A stretch of 64,000 bases of DNA, taken from Alcaligenes endophyticus. Its GTDB lineage: Bacteria; Pseudomonadota; Gammaproteobacteria; Burkholderiales; Burkholderiaceae_B. Shown here piece by piece: positions 13,351 to 23,833 of this stretch (positions are counted from its first letter, which is position 1; each line of letters opens with the position of its first letter). The DNA is taken from contig NZ_JAPKND010000003.1 in NCBI RefSeq assembly GCF_026344035.1, positions 248,001 to 312,000 of the forward strand. Reading direction: 5' to 3'. A model generated the notes under the pieces. The model saw only the letters and a list, made by a program, of their open reading frames with translations, ran no database searches and was not told where the DNA came from. Position numbers and translations under genes: made by a program.

Positions 13351-14022
13351 ATGATAGAGTTTCAACACGTATTCAAATCTTACGGCCGAGGCAAGAATAT
13401 TCTTGCGGACATTAATTTTTCTGTCGACGCTGGCGAATTCGTTTTTGTTTCTGGCCCTTCAGGAGCAGGCAAGTCTACGCTGCTACGTTTGATTGGTGGC
13501 TTAGAACCGCCTAGCCGAGGCTCTGTCAAACTTAAGGAGCATCGCATTGATCAGTTGTCTGCCCGTGCACGCCCTTATTTACGGCGTGCCGTGGGCGCAA
13601 TCTTGCAAGACACTCACCTACTGTATGACCGCAGTGCGCTGCAGAATGTAATGGTGCCCCTTGCCGTCATTGGACTAGACTCCCGCACTGCGCAAGCCCG
13701 CGCTCGTGCAGCCATGGAAAAAGTAGGACTAGCAGGCAAAGAAGCGCACAACCCCGTCGAGATGTCCGGGGGAGAACAACAACGTCTGGCGATTGCGCGT
13801 GCCATTGTTAATCGTCCCGCTATCCTCATTGCAGACGAGCCTACCGCCAACCTCGATGCCGAAAGCGCACGCCGCATTATGGATGTTTTCCGTGATTTTA
13901 ATCGCGTCGGAGTCACCACCCTGATTGCTTCACACGATAGACGCCTCATGGCCAACTATGCACGCCGAACACTGTTAATTGAGGCTGGACGTTTCAGTGA
14001 TTTCCCCGGAGTGCAAGCATGA
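13351..14022 (+). CDS. ftsE: cell-division ABC ATPase FtsE
   Basis: Cytoplasmic ATPase that with FtsX couples divisome assembly to periplasmic septal peptidoglycan hydrolysis. 223 aa from the ATG at 13351 (MIEFQHVFKSYG); an in-frame ATG at 13318 would add 11 residues not typical of FtsE. Walker A GPSGAGKST, signature MSGGEQQRLAIARAI and Walker B ILIADEPTANLD are intact. Its stop overlaps the ftsX start by four bases. Confidence 0.95.
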   Translation: MIEFQHVFKSYGRGKNILADINFSVDAGEFVFVSGPSGAGKSTLLRLIGGLEPPSRGSVKLKEHRIDQLSARARPYLRRAVGAILQDTHLLYDRSALQNVMVPLAVIGLDSRTAQARARAAMEKVGLAGKEAHNPVEMSGGEQQRLAIARAIVNRPAILIADEPTANLDAESARRIMDVFRDFNRVGVTTLIASHDRRLMANYARRTLLIEAGRFSDFPGVQA

Positions 14023-14927
14023 AACGTTGGCTAAGATACCACCACTACGCCTTTCAAGTCGCCTTACGCCGCCTGTCTGTGCAGCCTTTTTCTTCCGTGG
14101 CAAACCTGCTGGTTATCGCTCTCACGTTAGCCATACCAATCTTGGGTGGCGCCCTCTTGCAATCGGCTCAACCGGTGGTGCGCGAAATCCCCATCTCTCC
14201 CGAGCTCACGGTGTTTATGCAGCAAAATGCTGAACTTAGTGCTGCTCAAAACACGGCTAGCCAAGTCCAAGAGCGTTTCGGCGAACTCCTTGCAGGCGTA
14301 AGAACGATTGAGCGTGACCAAGCCCTAGCAGGACTAAAAAACAACCCAGCCTGGAGCGAGGCATTAGCCGTGCTACCCGATAATCCTTTACCACATGCAG
14401 TCGTCATCACACTGTTGGATGCTCCTGACTTATCGGCCCGGGCAACCACTCTAGCCACTGAGTTGCAAACCTGGCCCCAGGTCGATACCGTGCAACTGGA
14501 TAGCGAATGGGTACAACGCTTAGAATCTATCCTGCACTTTATTGAAATTGGCTTCTGGATCGTCGTGGCCGGTGTCAGCATCGTGGTCATTGCCACTGTT
14601 TTTAATACCGTGCGCCTACAAGCGCTTAGCCAACGAGAAGAAATTGCCGTAGCACGTTTAGTGGGTGCCGACGAGGGGTTCGTTCGTCGCCCTTTTCTAT
14701 ACTTGGGTGCTTTAACAGGCCTTGCAGCCAGCGCTTTAGCGTGTACCATTGCCTGGCTTGCGCTCATCCCTCTTAATCAAGCTCTTGACCAACTTGCGGC
14801 CAGTTACGGCACTCAAATCGTTTTACATATGCCCAGCTCCTCTATGCTGCTTACCGGTGCCATCGCTGTCGCTATTTTGGCCGCCACAGCCGCTCGCTGG
14901 TCCGTCACACGGCACACTCAATTCTAG
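14019..14927 (+). CDS. ftsX: cell-division membrane protein FtsX
   Basis: Partner of FtsE in the inner membrane, 302 aa. The layout is a first TM helix (about residues 25-45), a periplasmic domain of roughly 120 residues, then three TM helices with the FtsX/MacB-type C-terminal fold (LSQREEIAVARLVGADEGFVRRPFLYLGAL). It starts at ATG 14019 inside the end of ftsE, so it is translationally coupled. Confidence 0.95.
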   Translation: MKRWLRYHHYAFQVALRRLSVQPFSSVANLLVIALTLAIPILGGALLQSAQPVVREIPISPELTVFMQQNAELSAAQNTASQVQERFGELLAGVRTIERDQALAGLKNNPAWSEALAVLPDNPLPHAVVITLLDAPDLSARATTLATELQTWPQVDTVQLDSEWVQRLESILHFIEIGFWIVVAGVSIVVIATVFNTVRLQALSQREEIAVARLVGADEGFVRRPFLYLGALTGLAASALACTIAWLALIPLNQALDQLAASYGTQIVLHMPSSSMLLTGAIAVAILAATAARWSVTRHTQF

Positions 14928-14934
14928 CCCACTA

Positions 14935-14962
14935 GGCGCCAGCCCGCGCTTGGGCTGGCGCC
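14935..14962 (+). terminator. strong GC-rich hairpin after ftsX
   Basis: GGCGCCAGCCC (14935-14945) pairs perfectly with GGGCTGGCGCC (14952-14962) across a six-base loop, and flanking CTAGG/CCTAG can extend the stem. There is no T-tract on either strand, so it is either an inefficient terminator or an RNA-stability element between ftsX and mutY. Confidence 0.5.
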
Positions 14963-15021
14963 CCTAGGAGCATGGTAAAATGAAGCTTACCTACACAGGC
15001 TTTCTTTTTGCTCTGATCTAG

Positions 15022-16110
15022 ATGCCCTCTTCCCTGCAAGACTTAGCTTCCTTTGCCCCTCAGGTTGTTGCTTGGCAACGAACTCACGGTCGTCATCACC
15101 TGCCTTGGCAAAACACCCAAGACCCTTACCGTGTATGGCTGTCAGAAATCATGCTGCAGCAAACTCAGGTTGCCACAGTACTGGCATATTACACGCGCTT
15201 TCTTGAGCGATTTCCCACAGTCGCCAGCCTTGCGAAAGCAGAGCAAGAAGACGTCATGCCGTACTGGGCAGGTCTTGGTTACTACGCCCGGGCGCGCAAC
15301 TTACATCGCTGCGCGCAAACTGTCATGCTGCAATGGGACGGCCAGTTTCCTACTCAAGCGGAACAACTAGCCAGCTTGCCCGGCATAGGCCGCTCTACAG
15401 CTGCAGCCATTGCGGCATTTTGCTTTGGGGCCCGCACGCCAATTATGGACGGCAATGTAAAACGCGTCTTCACCCGTTATTTTGGCGTGTATGGAGAAAC
15501 GCAAAAACGAGCCGTCGAGCAGGCACTATGGACTATCGCTGAAGATATTGTGGCGCAAGCCCCCGGCACCTTGGATATGGCTGCCTATACTCAAGGGCTG
15601 ATGGATCTAGGCTCGCAATGCTGTACACGGACCAAGCCCGACTGTCAGCGCTGCCCCTTGCAAAGCAATTGTTATGCCCGTTTACATCAGGTACAGAACG
15701 AGCTACCCACTAAAAAGCAACGCAAACAGCAAGACGAACGTTACTGCCACATGCTAATCGTGCGTAGTGGTGATGAAATCTTGTTGGAACAGCGTCCCGA
15801 CCAAGGTATTTGGGGGGGCTTGCTAAGCTTACCGGAAGTAAGCGACGAAAATGAGTTGATGAGCTTGGCTCGACATTATGACCCACACGCAGAACCTATA
15901 CGTTTAGCCAGTTTTCAGCATGTATTTTCGCATTTCAAACTGCATATTAGCCCTTGGCTGTGCCAAGTGAAGCTTCCTATGCTTGCTGAACCACAAACAA
16001 AACATAGCCTGTGGATGCCCACCAACAAACTGGATCAAGCGGCCTTACCTGCCCCTGTGCGTAAAGTGCTCGACGGCTTATTTCCGCCCAGCGAGACAGC
16101 ATTGTTTTAA
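15022..16110 (+). CDS. mutY: adenine DNA glycosylase MutY
   Basis: Removes adenine mispaired with 8-oxoguanine in base excision repair. 362 aa. Catalytic Glu42 lies in LSEIMLQQTQV, the helix-hairpin-helix is LPGIGRSTAAAI, the catalytic Asp143 lies in MDGNVKRV, and the iron-sulphur cysteines are Cys201-X6-Cys208-X2-Cys211-X5-Cys217. The C-terminal 130 residues form a NUDIX-like domain for recognising 8-oxoguanine. The last four bases overlap the 3' end of rodA on the other strand. Confidence 0.97.
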   Translation: MPSSLQDLASFAPQVVAWQRTHGRHHLPWQNTQDPYRVWLSEIMLQQTQVATVLAYYTRFLERFPTVASLAKAEQEDVMPYWAGLGYYARARNLHRCAQTVMLQWDGQFPTQAEQLASLPGIGRSTAAAIAAFCFGARTPIMDGNVKRVFTRYFGVYGETQKRAVEQALWTIAEDIVAQAPGTLDMAAYTQGLMDLGSQCCTRTKPDCQRCPLQSNCYARLHQVQNELPTKKQRKQQDERYCHMLIVRSGDEILLEQRPDQGIWGGLLSLPEVSDENELMSLARHYDPHAEPIRLASFQHVFSHFKLHISPWLCQVKLPMLAEPQTKHSLWMPTNKLDQAALPAPVRKVLDGLFPPSETALF

Positions 16111-17252
16111 ATTTGCTTAGGTGGCCCCTTACTACGACTAACGCTCATTAAGATGCCGCAGGCCACGCCAAGCGTCATCAAGGCTGTGCCGCCGTAACTT
16201 AAAAAGGGCAACGGAACCCCCACCACGGGCAAAATACCCGTCACCATTCCAATATTAACGAACACATAAACAAACAACATCATAGACATAGAGCCCGCCA
16301 ACAAGCGCTCAAACTGGGTATGTGCTGCCACTGTTATGCTTAAGCCTCGTGCAATCATGAGCCCATACAACACCAATAGCATCACCCCACCGTACAGGCC
16401 AAACTCCTCGGCAAAAACAGCAAAAACAAAGTCTGTTGTACGTTCGGGTATGAAATCCAGATGTGACTGCGTACCAGCCATATAGCCCTTGCCATACACG
16501 CCACCCGAACCTATGGCAATCATGGACTGAATAGTATGAAAACCTTTGCCTAGAGGGTCGCTGCTGGGGTTAAGCAACGTACACACTCGGTGTTTCTGAT
16601 AATCGCGTAACACAACCCAGTCAAAGTCTGGCTGGCATATGGTGTCTTCATAATAAAGTAGCCCGCCTATCACAACCAGCAGCATCAACACGACTGGGGC
16701 CAATAACTTAAACGATAAGCCGGCAAAGTAAATCACGCAAAAGCCTGCCGCAAACACTAATAAGGCCGTACCTAGGTCAGGCTGTTTTACAATCAATAAA
16801 AATGGCACCAACAGTAAAAAAGCAGCGCCTAGAAAATCGAACAAGCGTAAAGACCCTGTCTGATTTCGATCAAAAAACCACGCCACCATTAGCGGTACGG
16901 CGATTTTAGACATTTCTGAAGGTTGAATACGCGTGAAACCTACATCTAGCCAGCGCGTCGCACCTTTGCTAGTGGCCCCAAAGAACTCTACACCTAGCAA
17001 TAAAGTGACGGCTACCACATACACTAAAGGAGCCAGCACTTTCCAGCCTTTGGGTGAAATCAGGGCTGCGGTCCACATCACCAAAAAAGCCAATAAGAAA
17101 TGATGCGTCTGATCCGCAAAACGACCGCCTGTGCTACCCACTGCCGAGTGCATAACAGTCAGCCCCAAAGCGGCCATCAAGCACAATAAAATCAGCAAAG
17201 GCCAATCAAAGGCCGTCAGCGCCCGCAGAGCAAAAAAATAAATTTTTTTCAC
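16107..17252 (-). CDS. rodA: rod-shape SEDS glycosyltransferase RodA
   Basis: SEDS-family peptidoglycan polymerase of the elongasome, an inner-membrane protein of 381 aa with about ten TM helices. Family motifs include GATRWLDVGFTRIQPSEMSKIA, QPDLGTALL, and the C-terminal PLPFLSYGGTALM. It starts with GTG at 17252, which overlaps the mrdA stop (GTGA), so translation is coupled to its cognate transpeptidase. Confidence 0.96.
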   Translation of the reverse strand: MKKIYFFALRALTAFDWPLLILLCLMAALGLTVMHSAVGSTGGRFADQTHHFLLAFLVMWTAALISPKGWKVLAPLVYVVAVTLLLGVEFFGATSKGATRWLDVGFTRIQPSEMSKIAVPLMVAWFFDRNQTGSLRLFDFLGAAFLLLVPFLLIVKQPDLGTALLVFAAGFCVIYFAGLSFKLLAPVVLMLLVVIGGLLYYEDTICQPDFDWVVLRDYQKHRVCTLLNPSSDPLGKGFHTIQSMIAIGSGGVYGKGYMAGTQSHLDFIPERTTDFVFAVFAEEFGLYGGVMLLVLYGLMIARGLSITVAAHTQFERLLAGSMSMMLFVYVFVNIGMVTGILPVVGVPLPFLSYGGTALMTLGVACGILMSVSRSKGPPKQI

Positions 17253-19168
17253 GGCGCCGCTACCTCTTCTGTTTCCGCAATCACGTCTTGTTCTAACACA
17301 GGAGCGCTTTTGAGCTCAGGCCGATCTACCAGCCAATAATCAAACACTTTACGGGCAATAGGAGCAGCAACAGCTCCGCCCCAGCCAGCATTCTCGGCAA
17401 TCAGGGCAACCGCAATTTGAGGATTGTCAGCCGGCGCATAGGCCATAAATAGGGCATGATCACGCAAACGTTCATCAATAGCACTGGCATTGTATTTAGC
17501 CCCACGCAAGCTAAACACTTGGGCCGTTCCTGTTTTCCCCGCCGCTTGGTAAGGTGCGCCGGCAAAAGCTCGGCGTGCTGTACCATGCTGAATAACCCCT
17601 TTCATCGCTTGTTTAACCAGTTGTACGTGCTCAGACTTTAAGGGAATTGTATGGGTGCTGACCCGCACCGTTTCTAAAATTTGATCGGTATACGGATTCA
17701 CGACCTGACTGACCAAATGTGGTGTCATGTACAGCCCGTTATTAGCCAAGGTAGAGGTTGCCTGAGCCAATTGCAGCAAAGTAAACGAGTTATAACCTTG
17801 GCCTACTGCAACAGAAATACTTTCCCCCGCATACCAACGTTGCTGCGCGGGCTGCTTAGCAAAGGCACGACGTTTCCAATCCGTAGAGGGCAAAATACCT
17901 TGACGCTCACCATCCAGGTCAATGCCGGTCACTTGTCCAAACCCAAAAGGCTTCATGAAGTCGTGCAAATTATCTACACCGATTTCAGGCCCTAAAGAAT
18001 AAAAATAGGTATCTGAAGACACAACCAATGCACGATGCATATCCGTAGGCCCATACACAGCGCCTCCGGCGTTACGGAACCGTTGCCCACCGAATTCGTA
18101 ATAGCCCGGGTCGGGAAAACGATCTCCTGCCTTACGCTTATTAAGTTCTAATGCCGCCAAGGCGACAAACGGCTTATAAGTAGAGCCAATTGGATAGGTC
18201 CCATATAAGGGACGATTAATCAGCGGATGATCAGGCGATTCATTTAATTTGCGCCAATTTTCTACATCAATACCATCAATAAATAAGTTAGGGTCAAAAG
18301 AAGGGGCGGACACTAACGCCAATATTTCCCCTGTAGCAGGCTCTATCGCGACTAAAGCCCCTCGCCTACCAGCGAACTCGGCCTCAGCGATTTTTTGCAG
18401 GTTAATATCTAGGGATAAGCGCAAATTCGACCCAGGAACGGGGTCAACGCGATCCAACGAGCGCACAGGGCGACCAGAAGCAGCCACCTCCACCTCTTCC
18501 ACACCAGTGCGACCATGCAATTGCGCTTCCCAGGTTTTTTCGATCCCTTTTTTACCAATGACTTGCGTGCCCCGATAATTGCCTAGCTCACCGCTTTCCT
18601 CTAAGCGATTACGATCCGCCTCGGAAATACGTCCCACATAACCAATAACGTGCGCAGCCGACTCACCTTCAGGATATTCCCTCACCCAACGGGCTTGTAA
18701 GCTAACACCAGGAAACTCGTAAGAACGGGTGGCAAACCAAGAGGCCTCCTCTTCATTCACGTTAGACCGTAAAAGAATCTCAGCATAGCGACTGCTCTGC
18801 TCTGCCGCACGCGTAAATAAGCGTCGATCTCGCGGACTCAGATGCACCAACTGTCCCAAGCGATCCAACATATCATTGATCGGCTCACCTATTTTTGCGG
18901 GCACTACGGACAAGGTATAGTCACGATAGTTACGGGCTAATACAACACCATTGCGATCTAAGATTTCGCCTCGACGGGGCGTGATGGGTACGACGGCGAT
19001 ACGGTTTTGGTCCGCTCGCGCCGCTAAGCCTTCGTAACGCACGACTTGTAAATACCATAAGCGCGCACCTAATATTCCAAATAAGGCTATGGCGACCAAA
19101 CCCGCCACGCAGGCTCGAATCAGCGTGCGCTTGCGTTGTAAGTGGGTCGTCTGCTTGAATTCGAACAT
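17249..19168 (-). CDS. mrdA: penicillin-binding protein 2 (peptidoglycan transpeptidase)
   Basis: Class B PBP that cross-links lateral-wall peptidoglycan with RodA. 639 aa: a cytoplasmic tail and a TM helix (about residues 18-37), a PBP dimerisation domain, then the transpeptidase. The catalytic serine is in STYK, the second motif is SSD (in SSDTYFYSLG, usual for PBP2) and the third is KTG (AAGKTGTAQ). It lies in the mreBCD-mrdA-rodA operon. Confidence 0.96.
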   Translation of the reverse strand: MFEFKQTTHLQRKRTLIRACVAGLVAIALFGILGARLWYLQVVRYEGLAARADQNRIAVVPITPRRGEILDRNGVVLARNYRDYTLSVVPAKIGEPINDMLDRLGQLVHLSPRDRRLFTRAAEQSSRYAEILLRSNVNEEEASWFATRSYEFPGVSLQARWVREYPEGESAAHVIGYVGRISEADRNRLEESGELGNYRGTQVIGKKGIEKTWEAQLHGRTGVEEVEVAASGRPVRSLDRVDPVPGSNLRLSLDINLQKIAEAEFAGRRGALVAIEPATGEILALVSAPSFDPNLFIDGIDVENWRKLNESPDHPLINRPLYGTYPIGSTYKPFVALAALELNKRKAGDRFPDPGYYEFGGQRFRNAGGAVYGPTDMHRALVVSSDTYFYSLGPEIGVDNLHDFMKPFGFGQVTGIDLDGERQGILPSTDWKRRAFAKQPAQQRWYAGESISVAVGQGYNSFTLLQLAQATSTLANNGLYMTPHLVSQVVNPYTDQILETVRVSTHTIPLKSEHVQLVKQAMKGVIQHGTARRAFAGAPYQAAGKTGTAQVFSLRGAKYNASAIDERLRDHALFMAYAPADNPQIAVALIAENAGWGGAVAAPIARKVFDYWLVDRPELKSAPVLEQDVIAETEEVAAP

Positions 19169-19179
19169 AACAATGCGGC

Positions 19180-19758
19180 TTAACTGCTGCCCGCGTCTGC
19201 ATCATCCAGACGACGTTGGGGCAGGAACATAAGAATGTCGACTAAGGGCCAAATTGCTAGCGTCAGTAACGTAGCCCCCACCCACGACCAGCCCCCCCAC
19301 TCCCCTGCTACCCAAGCATGGGCCAATCTACCAACAAGCTGAGCGAATAAAAATATTGGCAGCATATGTAACACATGGGTCCACACATTAAATTGCAGCA
19401 TGCGCTTACGTAACACGCGGGCACCAAACACCACAATGACATAAGTCAGACTATGTTCGCCCAGCATTGCCCCATCATGCACATCCATCAGTAAGCCCAA
19501 TACAAAGGCTAAACTAAGCGGTACCCGATGAGGCGCATGCACAGCCCAAAAAGCCAACATCAGTAGCAGCATATCAGGGGCGTAGATCCACAAACGCCAA
19601 GGCAACAGGGAAATCATCCATGTTACAAACAGGCTGCCCCATACCCACAAGGGATGACACTCTCTCAGAAATGGCTGACTATCGATAGGCTGAAGATCAC
19701 TCAGTTGTGAACGTCTAAGCTTATTTGGTGAAGCCTGCTTACTGCTTTTGCTCACCAT
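19180..19758 (-). CDS. mreD: rod-shape-determining protein MreD
   Basis: Small hydrophobic inner-membrane protein of the elongasome, 192 aa with about five TM helices; a polar N-terminal tail of 30-35 residues precedes the first helix. The conserved LSLAFVLGLLMDVHDGAMLGEH block is typical of MreD. The start overlaps the end of mreC by 20 bases and mrdA follows after 11 bases. Confidence 0.93.
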   Translation of the reverse strand: MVSKSSKQASPNKLRRSQLSDLQPIDSQPFLRECHPLWVWGSLFVTWMISLLPWRLWIYAPDMLLLMLAFWAVHAPHRVPLSLAFVLGLLMDVHDGAMLGEHSLTYVIVVFGARVLRKRMLQFNVWTHVLHMLPIFLFAQLVGRLAHAWVAGEWGGWSWVGATLLTLAIWPLVDILMFLPQRRLDDADAGSS

Positions 19759-20644
19759 GGACCTGATTATCCTGTAAATCGGGTTTATCGGAAACAGAGA
19801 CTAGCAACACGAGAAAGTGACGGTAACGCTCTGGATGGGATAACGGTTTGAGCACCGCCAATGCAAACCCTGAAGCAACGTCACGTTCGATACGCTCGAC
19901 AGTACCAACAGGCAAGCCTGCGGGAAACAAGCCTCCTATGCCGCTAGTGATAAGAGTATCACCTTCTTCCAGATCCACATCAGCCGTAAGGTAACGAGCC
20001 TCGATGCGACCAGCCTGATTACCACCAAAAGCAATTAAACGCAGGCCGTTACGCAGCACTTGTACCGGAATGGATACCTTGTCGTCAGTCAGCAGAGCCG
20101 CCTCGGACGTAAAAGGCGTGACACGCATAATTTGCCCGACCACCCCACCCTCATCAATCACAGGCATACCCGGCATGATACCGTCAGCCGAACCCTTATT
20201 AAAGACGAGGTGATGCGAGAACGCATTGGGCGGCTCATAAAACACTTCTACGGCCACAGAGGACTGCGTGACCGTATCGGAGACCTGTAACAAACGACGA
20301 AGTTGCTCGTTTTCCGATAGTAATTGGGCGGCATGTGTAGAAAGCTGTGCTAACTCAATGCGCTGACGCTGCAGCGCTTCTTTTTCCGAGCGCGCCATTG
20401 AGGCTGCATCGGTCCAGCTACTAAAATAGGTCAGTAAGTCACGCGGCGCCATCACGGCACGCTGAAAAGGATAAATCGCCACCGCCAGCGCTTCTCGTGC
20501 TGGCTGCAGAATCGTCCAGCGCGCATCGATAACAATCAAACACGCAGCCACCAGCAAGAATCCAGCCGCCCGCAACTCTATGGCTGGTCCTCGCTTAAAG
20601 AGCCTCAGTGTTCCTTGTTCTTGCATCGCCTTTCGTTCCCGCAT
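19739..20644 (-). CDS. mreC: rod-shape-determining protein MreC
   Basis: Bitopic elongasome scaffold, about 301 aa: a TM helix near residues 20-40, a coiled coil (about 75-115, rich in Glu, Gln and Leu) and a periplasmic beta-domain with the MreC hallmarks NKGSADGIMPGMPV, GVVGQI and GIGGLFPAGLPVG. Two in-frame ATG codons (20644 and 20626) are possible starts; the first is used. Confidence 0.94.
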   Translation of the reverse strand: MRERKAMQEQGTLRLFKRGPAIELRAAGFLLVAACLIVIDARWTILQPAREALAVAIYPFQRAVMAPRDLLTYFSSWTDAASMARSEKEALQRQRIELAQLSTHAAQLLSENEQLRRLLQVSDTVTQSSVAVEVFYEPPNAFSHHLVFNKGSADGIMPGMPVIDEGGVVGQIMRVTPFTSEAALLTDDKVSIPVQVLRNGLRLIAFGGNQAGRIEARYLTADVDLEEGDTLITSGIGGLFPAGLPVGTVERIERDVASGFALAVLKPLSHPERYRHFLVLLVSVSDKPDLQDNQVHGEQKQ

Positions 20645-20647
20645 CAA

Positions 20648-20663
20648 GCGCTATCGCTAGCGC
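20648..20663 (-). other. small perfect hairpin between mreB and mreC
   Basis: GCGCTA (20648-20653) pairs with TAGCGC (20658-20663) around a four-base loop, in the 36-base gap between mreB and mreC. There is no T-tract. It may partly insulate abundant MreB from the rest of the operon; this role is inferred. Confidence 0.4.
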
Positions 20664-20680
20664 CTGGCTGCTGGCAGGGG

Positions 20681-21781
<1,101 letters not shown>

Positions 21782-21842
21782 CTAGCGTGAACGGCAAGCG
21801 CAAGAACCAGGCAGCGAATTAAAATACCCCTGGGAAAGAAAC

Positions 21843-21867
21843 GCTCAATGATAACTTATAATTGAGC
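21843..21867. promoter_or_regulatory. inverted repeat in the mreB-gatC control region
   Basis: GCTCAAT (21843-21849) and ATTGAGC (21861-21867) form a perfect 7-bp inverted repeat with an 11-base spacer. A TATAAT hexamer (21857-21862) overlaps the repeat on the plus strand. It could be an operator or promoter element for either divergent operon. No convincing -35 box was found. Confidence 0.35.
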
Positions 21868-21991
21868 ACTCATAGGACTGTTTTAGTGGTCAGATAAATT
21901 CCGTAACCACTATAAGCCTTTAAAATGGGGGTTTCTGTCGTTAAAGATAGATTTTCTGCCATATTTTATTACTTTTTACAGATCATTTTTT

Positions 21992-22300
21992 ATGTCTATC
22001 AATCAGCAGGACGTTGCCCACATCGCCCAACTGGCGCGGATCGACTTATCCGCCGAGCAGTCTGCGCAAGTTGAACAGGACTTCACACGCATACTCGGAC
22101 TCATACAGGCTTTACAAACAATCGATACAAGTGGTGTCGAGCCTATGTATCACCCTTTATCTGCACACCAGAACATTAGCTTACGTCTACGCGAAGACCA
22201 TGCTGAAGCCACTCGCAGCCAAGCAGAGCGTCAAACCATGATGCGTAACGCCCCCGCCGAACAAGATGGCTTGTTCCTGGTACCCACGGTCATAGAATAA
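21992..22300 (+). CDS. gatC: Asp/Glu-tRNA amidotransferase subunit C
   Basis: Small 102-aa subunit that stabilises GatAB in converting Glu-tRNA(Gln) and Asp-tRNA(Asn) to the amide forms. It shows the family pattern DVAHIAQLARIDLS at the N-terminus and the VEPMYHPL motif. First gene of gatCAB; gatA begins nine bases after its stop. Confidence 0.96.
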   Translation: MSINQQDVAHIAQLARIDLSAEQSAQVEQDFTRILGLIQALQTIDTSGVEPMYHPLSAHQNISLRLREDHAEATRSQAERQTMMRNAPAEQDGLFLVPTVIE

Positions 22301-22309
22301 ACGTCCATT

Positions 22310-23833
22310 ATGTCTCTACACTCAGATTACCCTAGCATTGCTGCCGCACGTCACGCTTTGGCCAACAAACAGGTCAGCGCGCGCGAACTGGCTGAGCAAG
22401 CCATGGCTTATGCTCAACAGCAACAAGCCCTGAACGTTTTTGTCGAACAAAACCACGAACTCACCCTAGCTCAGGCTGCACTGGCTGATCAACAATTAGC
22501 CAATGCTCAGGCTGGTCCTTTGTGCGGTATTCCTATTGCTCACAAAGACCTTTTTGTAACCCGCGACTGGCACACAACAGCATGCAGCAAAATGTTGGGC
22601 CAATACCTCAGCCCTTTTGATGCCACAGTCGTGCAAAAGCTGAGCGCTGCAGGCGCCGTATCGCTGGGCAAGCTGAACTGCGACGAGTTCGCCATGGGCT
22701 CGCGCAATGAAAGCTCGGTCTTCGGTCCGGTACACAACCCCTGGAACCCAGCGCTAGTGGCTGGTGGCTCCTCGGGTGGCTCGGCCGCAGCCGTCGCGGC
22801 TGGCCTGGTCTTCGCAGCTAGTGCCACCGACACGGGGGGATCTATTCGTCAACCTGCAGCCCTTTGTGGCGTCAGCGGCATCAAGCCCACCTATGGCACT
22901 ATTTCCCGCTACGGCATCATTGCTTACGGCTCCAGCTTAGACCAAGCAGGCCCTATTGCCCGCAGCGCCCAAGACTTATTGGAAATGTTGTGCGTCATGA
23001 CGGGCTTTGATGAAAATGATGCCACCAGCTTAGAGTTTTGCGATGAGCAAGCCAACACTGGCGAGCGTATTCGCCACGAATATCAAACGACACAAACTAG
23101 CTACGACCAACAAGGCAGCCTGCCCTTAAAAGGCGTACGCATTGGTGTGCCCGAGCAATTCTTTGGCGAAGGTCTAAATACGGAGATTGCCGCCAGTGTC
23201 GAGGCCGCCTTAAAGGTCTACGAAGGCTTAGGCGCTGAGCGCGTCAGTGTGCAACTGCCTCTCACAGAGCTCTCCATTCCTGCTTACTATGTCATTAGTC
23301 CTGCCGAGGCCTCAACGAACTTATCTCGCTTTGATGGCGTACGATACGGCCACCGAGCCGCACAGTACCACGACCTAGCCAGCATGATCAGCCGCTCCCG
23401 TGCCGAAGGTTTCGGCCCTGAAGTGGTGCGCCGCATTCTGGTGGGCACCTACGTGCTTTCCCACGGCTATTACGATGCCTACTATGTGCAAGCTCAACGT
23501 GTGCGCCGCATGATTGTCAATGACTTCCAAAAAGCATTTACACAATGTGACGTCATCCTAGGGCCCGTCACCCCGCAACTAGCAGCCGCTATTGGAGCTC
23601 AAGCCAACGACCCCACGGCCGAATGGTTGGGCGATATTTATACCTTAGGCGTGAACCTAGCGGGCTTGCCCGCCATGTCTATACCTTGTGGCTTTAGCAC
23701 CACCACGGAACGCCCCTTGCCTATAGGCTTACACCTTATCGGCAACTACTTTCGCGAAGGCCAATTACTGGCTTTTGCTGATCGCTTCCAGCAAGCCACC
23801 GATTGGCATCAACGTCAACCAGGACAAAAATAA
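22310..23833 (+). CDS. gatA: Asp/Glu-tRNA amidotransferase subunit A
   Basis: Amidase subunit that releases ammonia from glutamine for tRNA transamidation. 507 aa with the amidase-signature catalytic triad region: Lys in [18 protein letters not shown] around residues 152-162 with the cis-Ser, and the nucleophile Ser in [11 protein letters not shown]. Its TAA stop shares one base with the gatB ATG. Confidence 0.97.
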   Translation: MSLHSDYPSIAAARHALANKQVSARELAEQAMAYAQQQQALNVFVEQNHELTLAQAALADQQLANAQAGPLCGIPIAHKDLFVTRDWHTTACSKMLGQYLSPFDATVVQKLSAAGAVSLGKLNCDEFAMGSRNESSVFGPVHNPWNPALVAGGSSGGSAAAVAAGLVFAASATDTGGSIRQPAALCGVSGIKPTYGTISRYGIIAYGSSLDQAGPIARSAQDLLEMLCVMTGFDENDATSLEFCDEQANTGERIRHEYQTTQTSYDQQGSLPLKGVRIGVPEQFFGEGLNTEIAASVEAALKVYEGLGAERVSVQLPLTELSIPAYYVISPAEASTNLSRFDGVRYGHRAAQYHDLASMISRSRAEGFGPEVVRRILVGTYVLSHGYYDAYYVQAQRVRRMIVNDFQKAFTQCDVILGPVTPQLAAAIGAQANDPTAEWLGDIYTLGVNLAGLPAMSIPCGFSTTTERPLPIGLHLIGNYFREGQLLAFADRFQQATDWHQRQPGQK

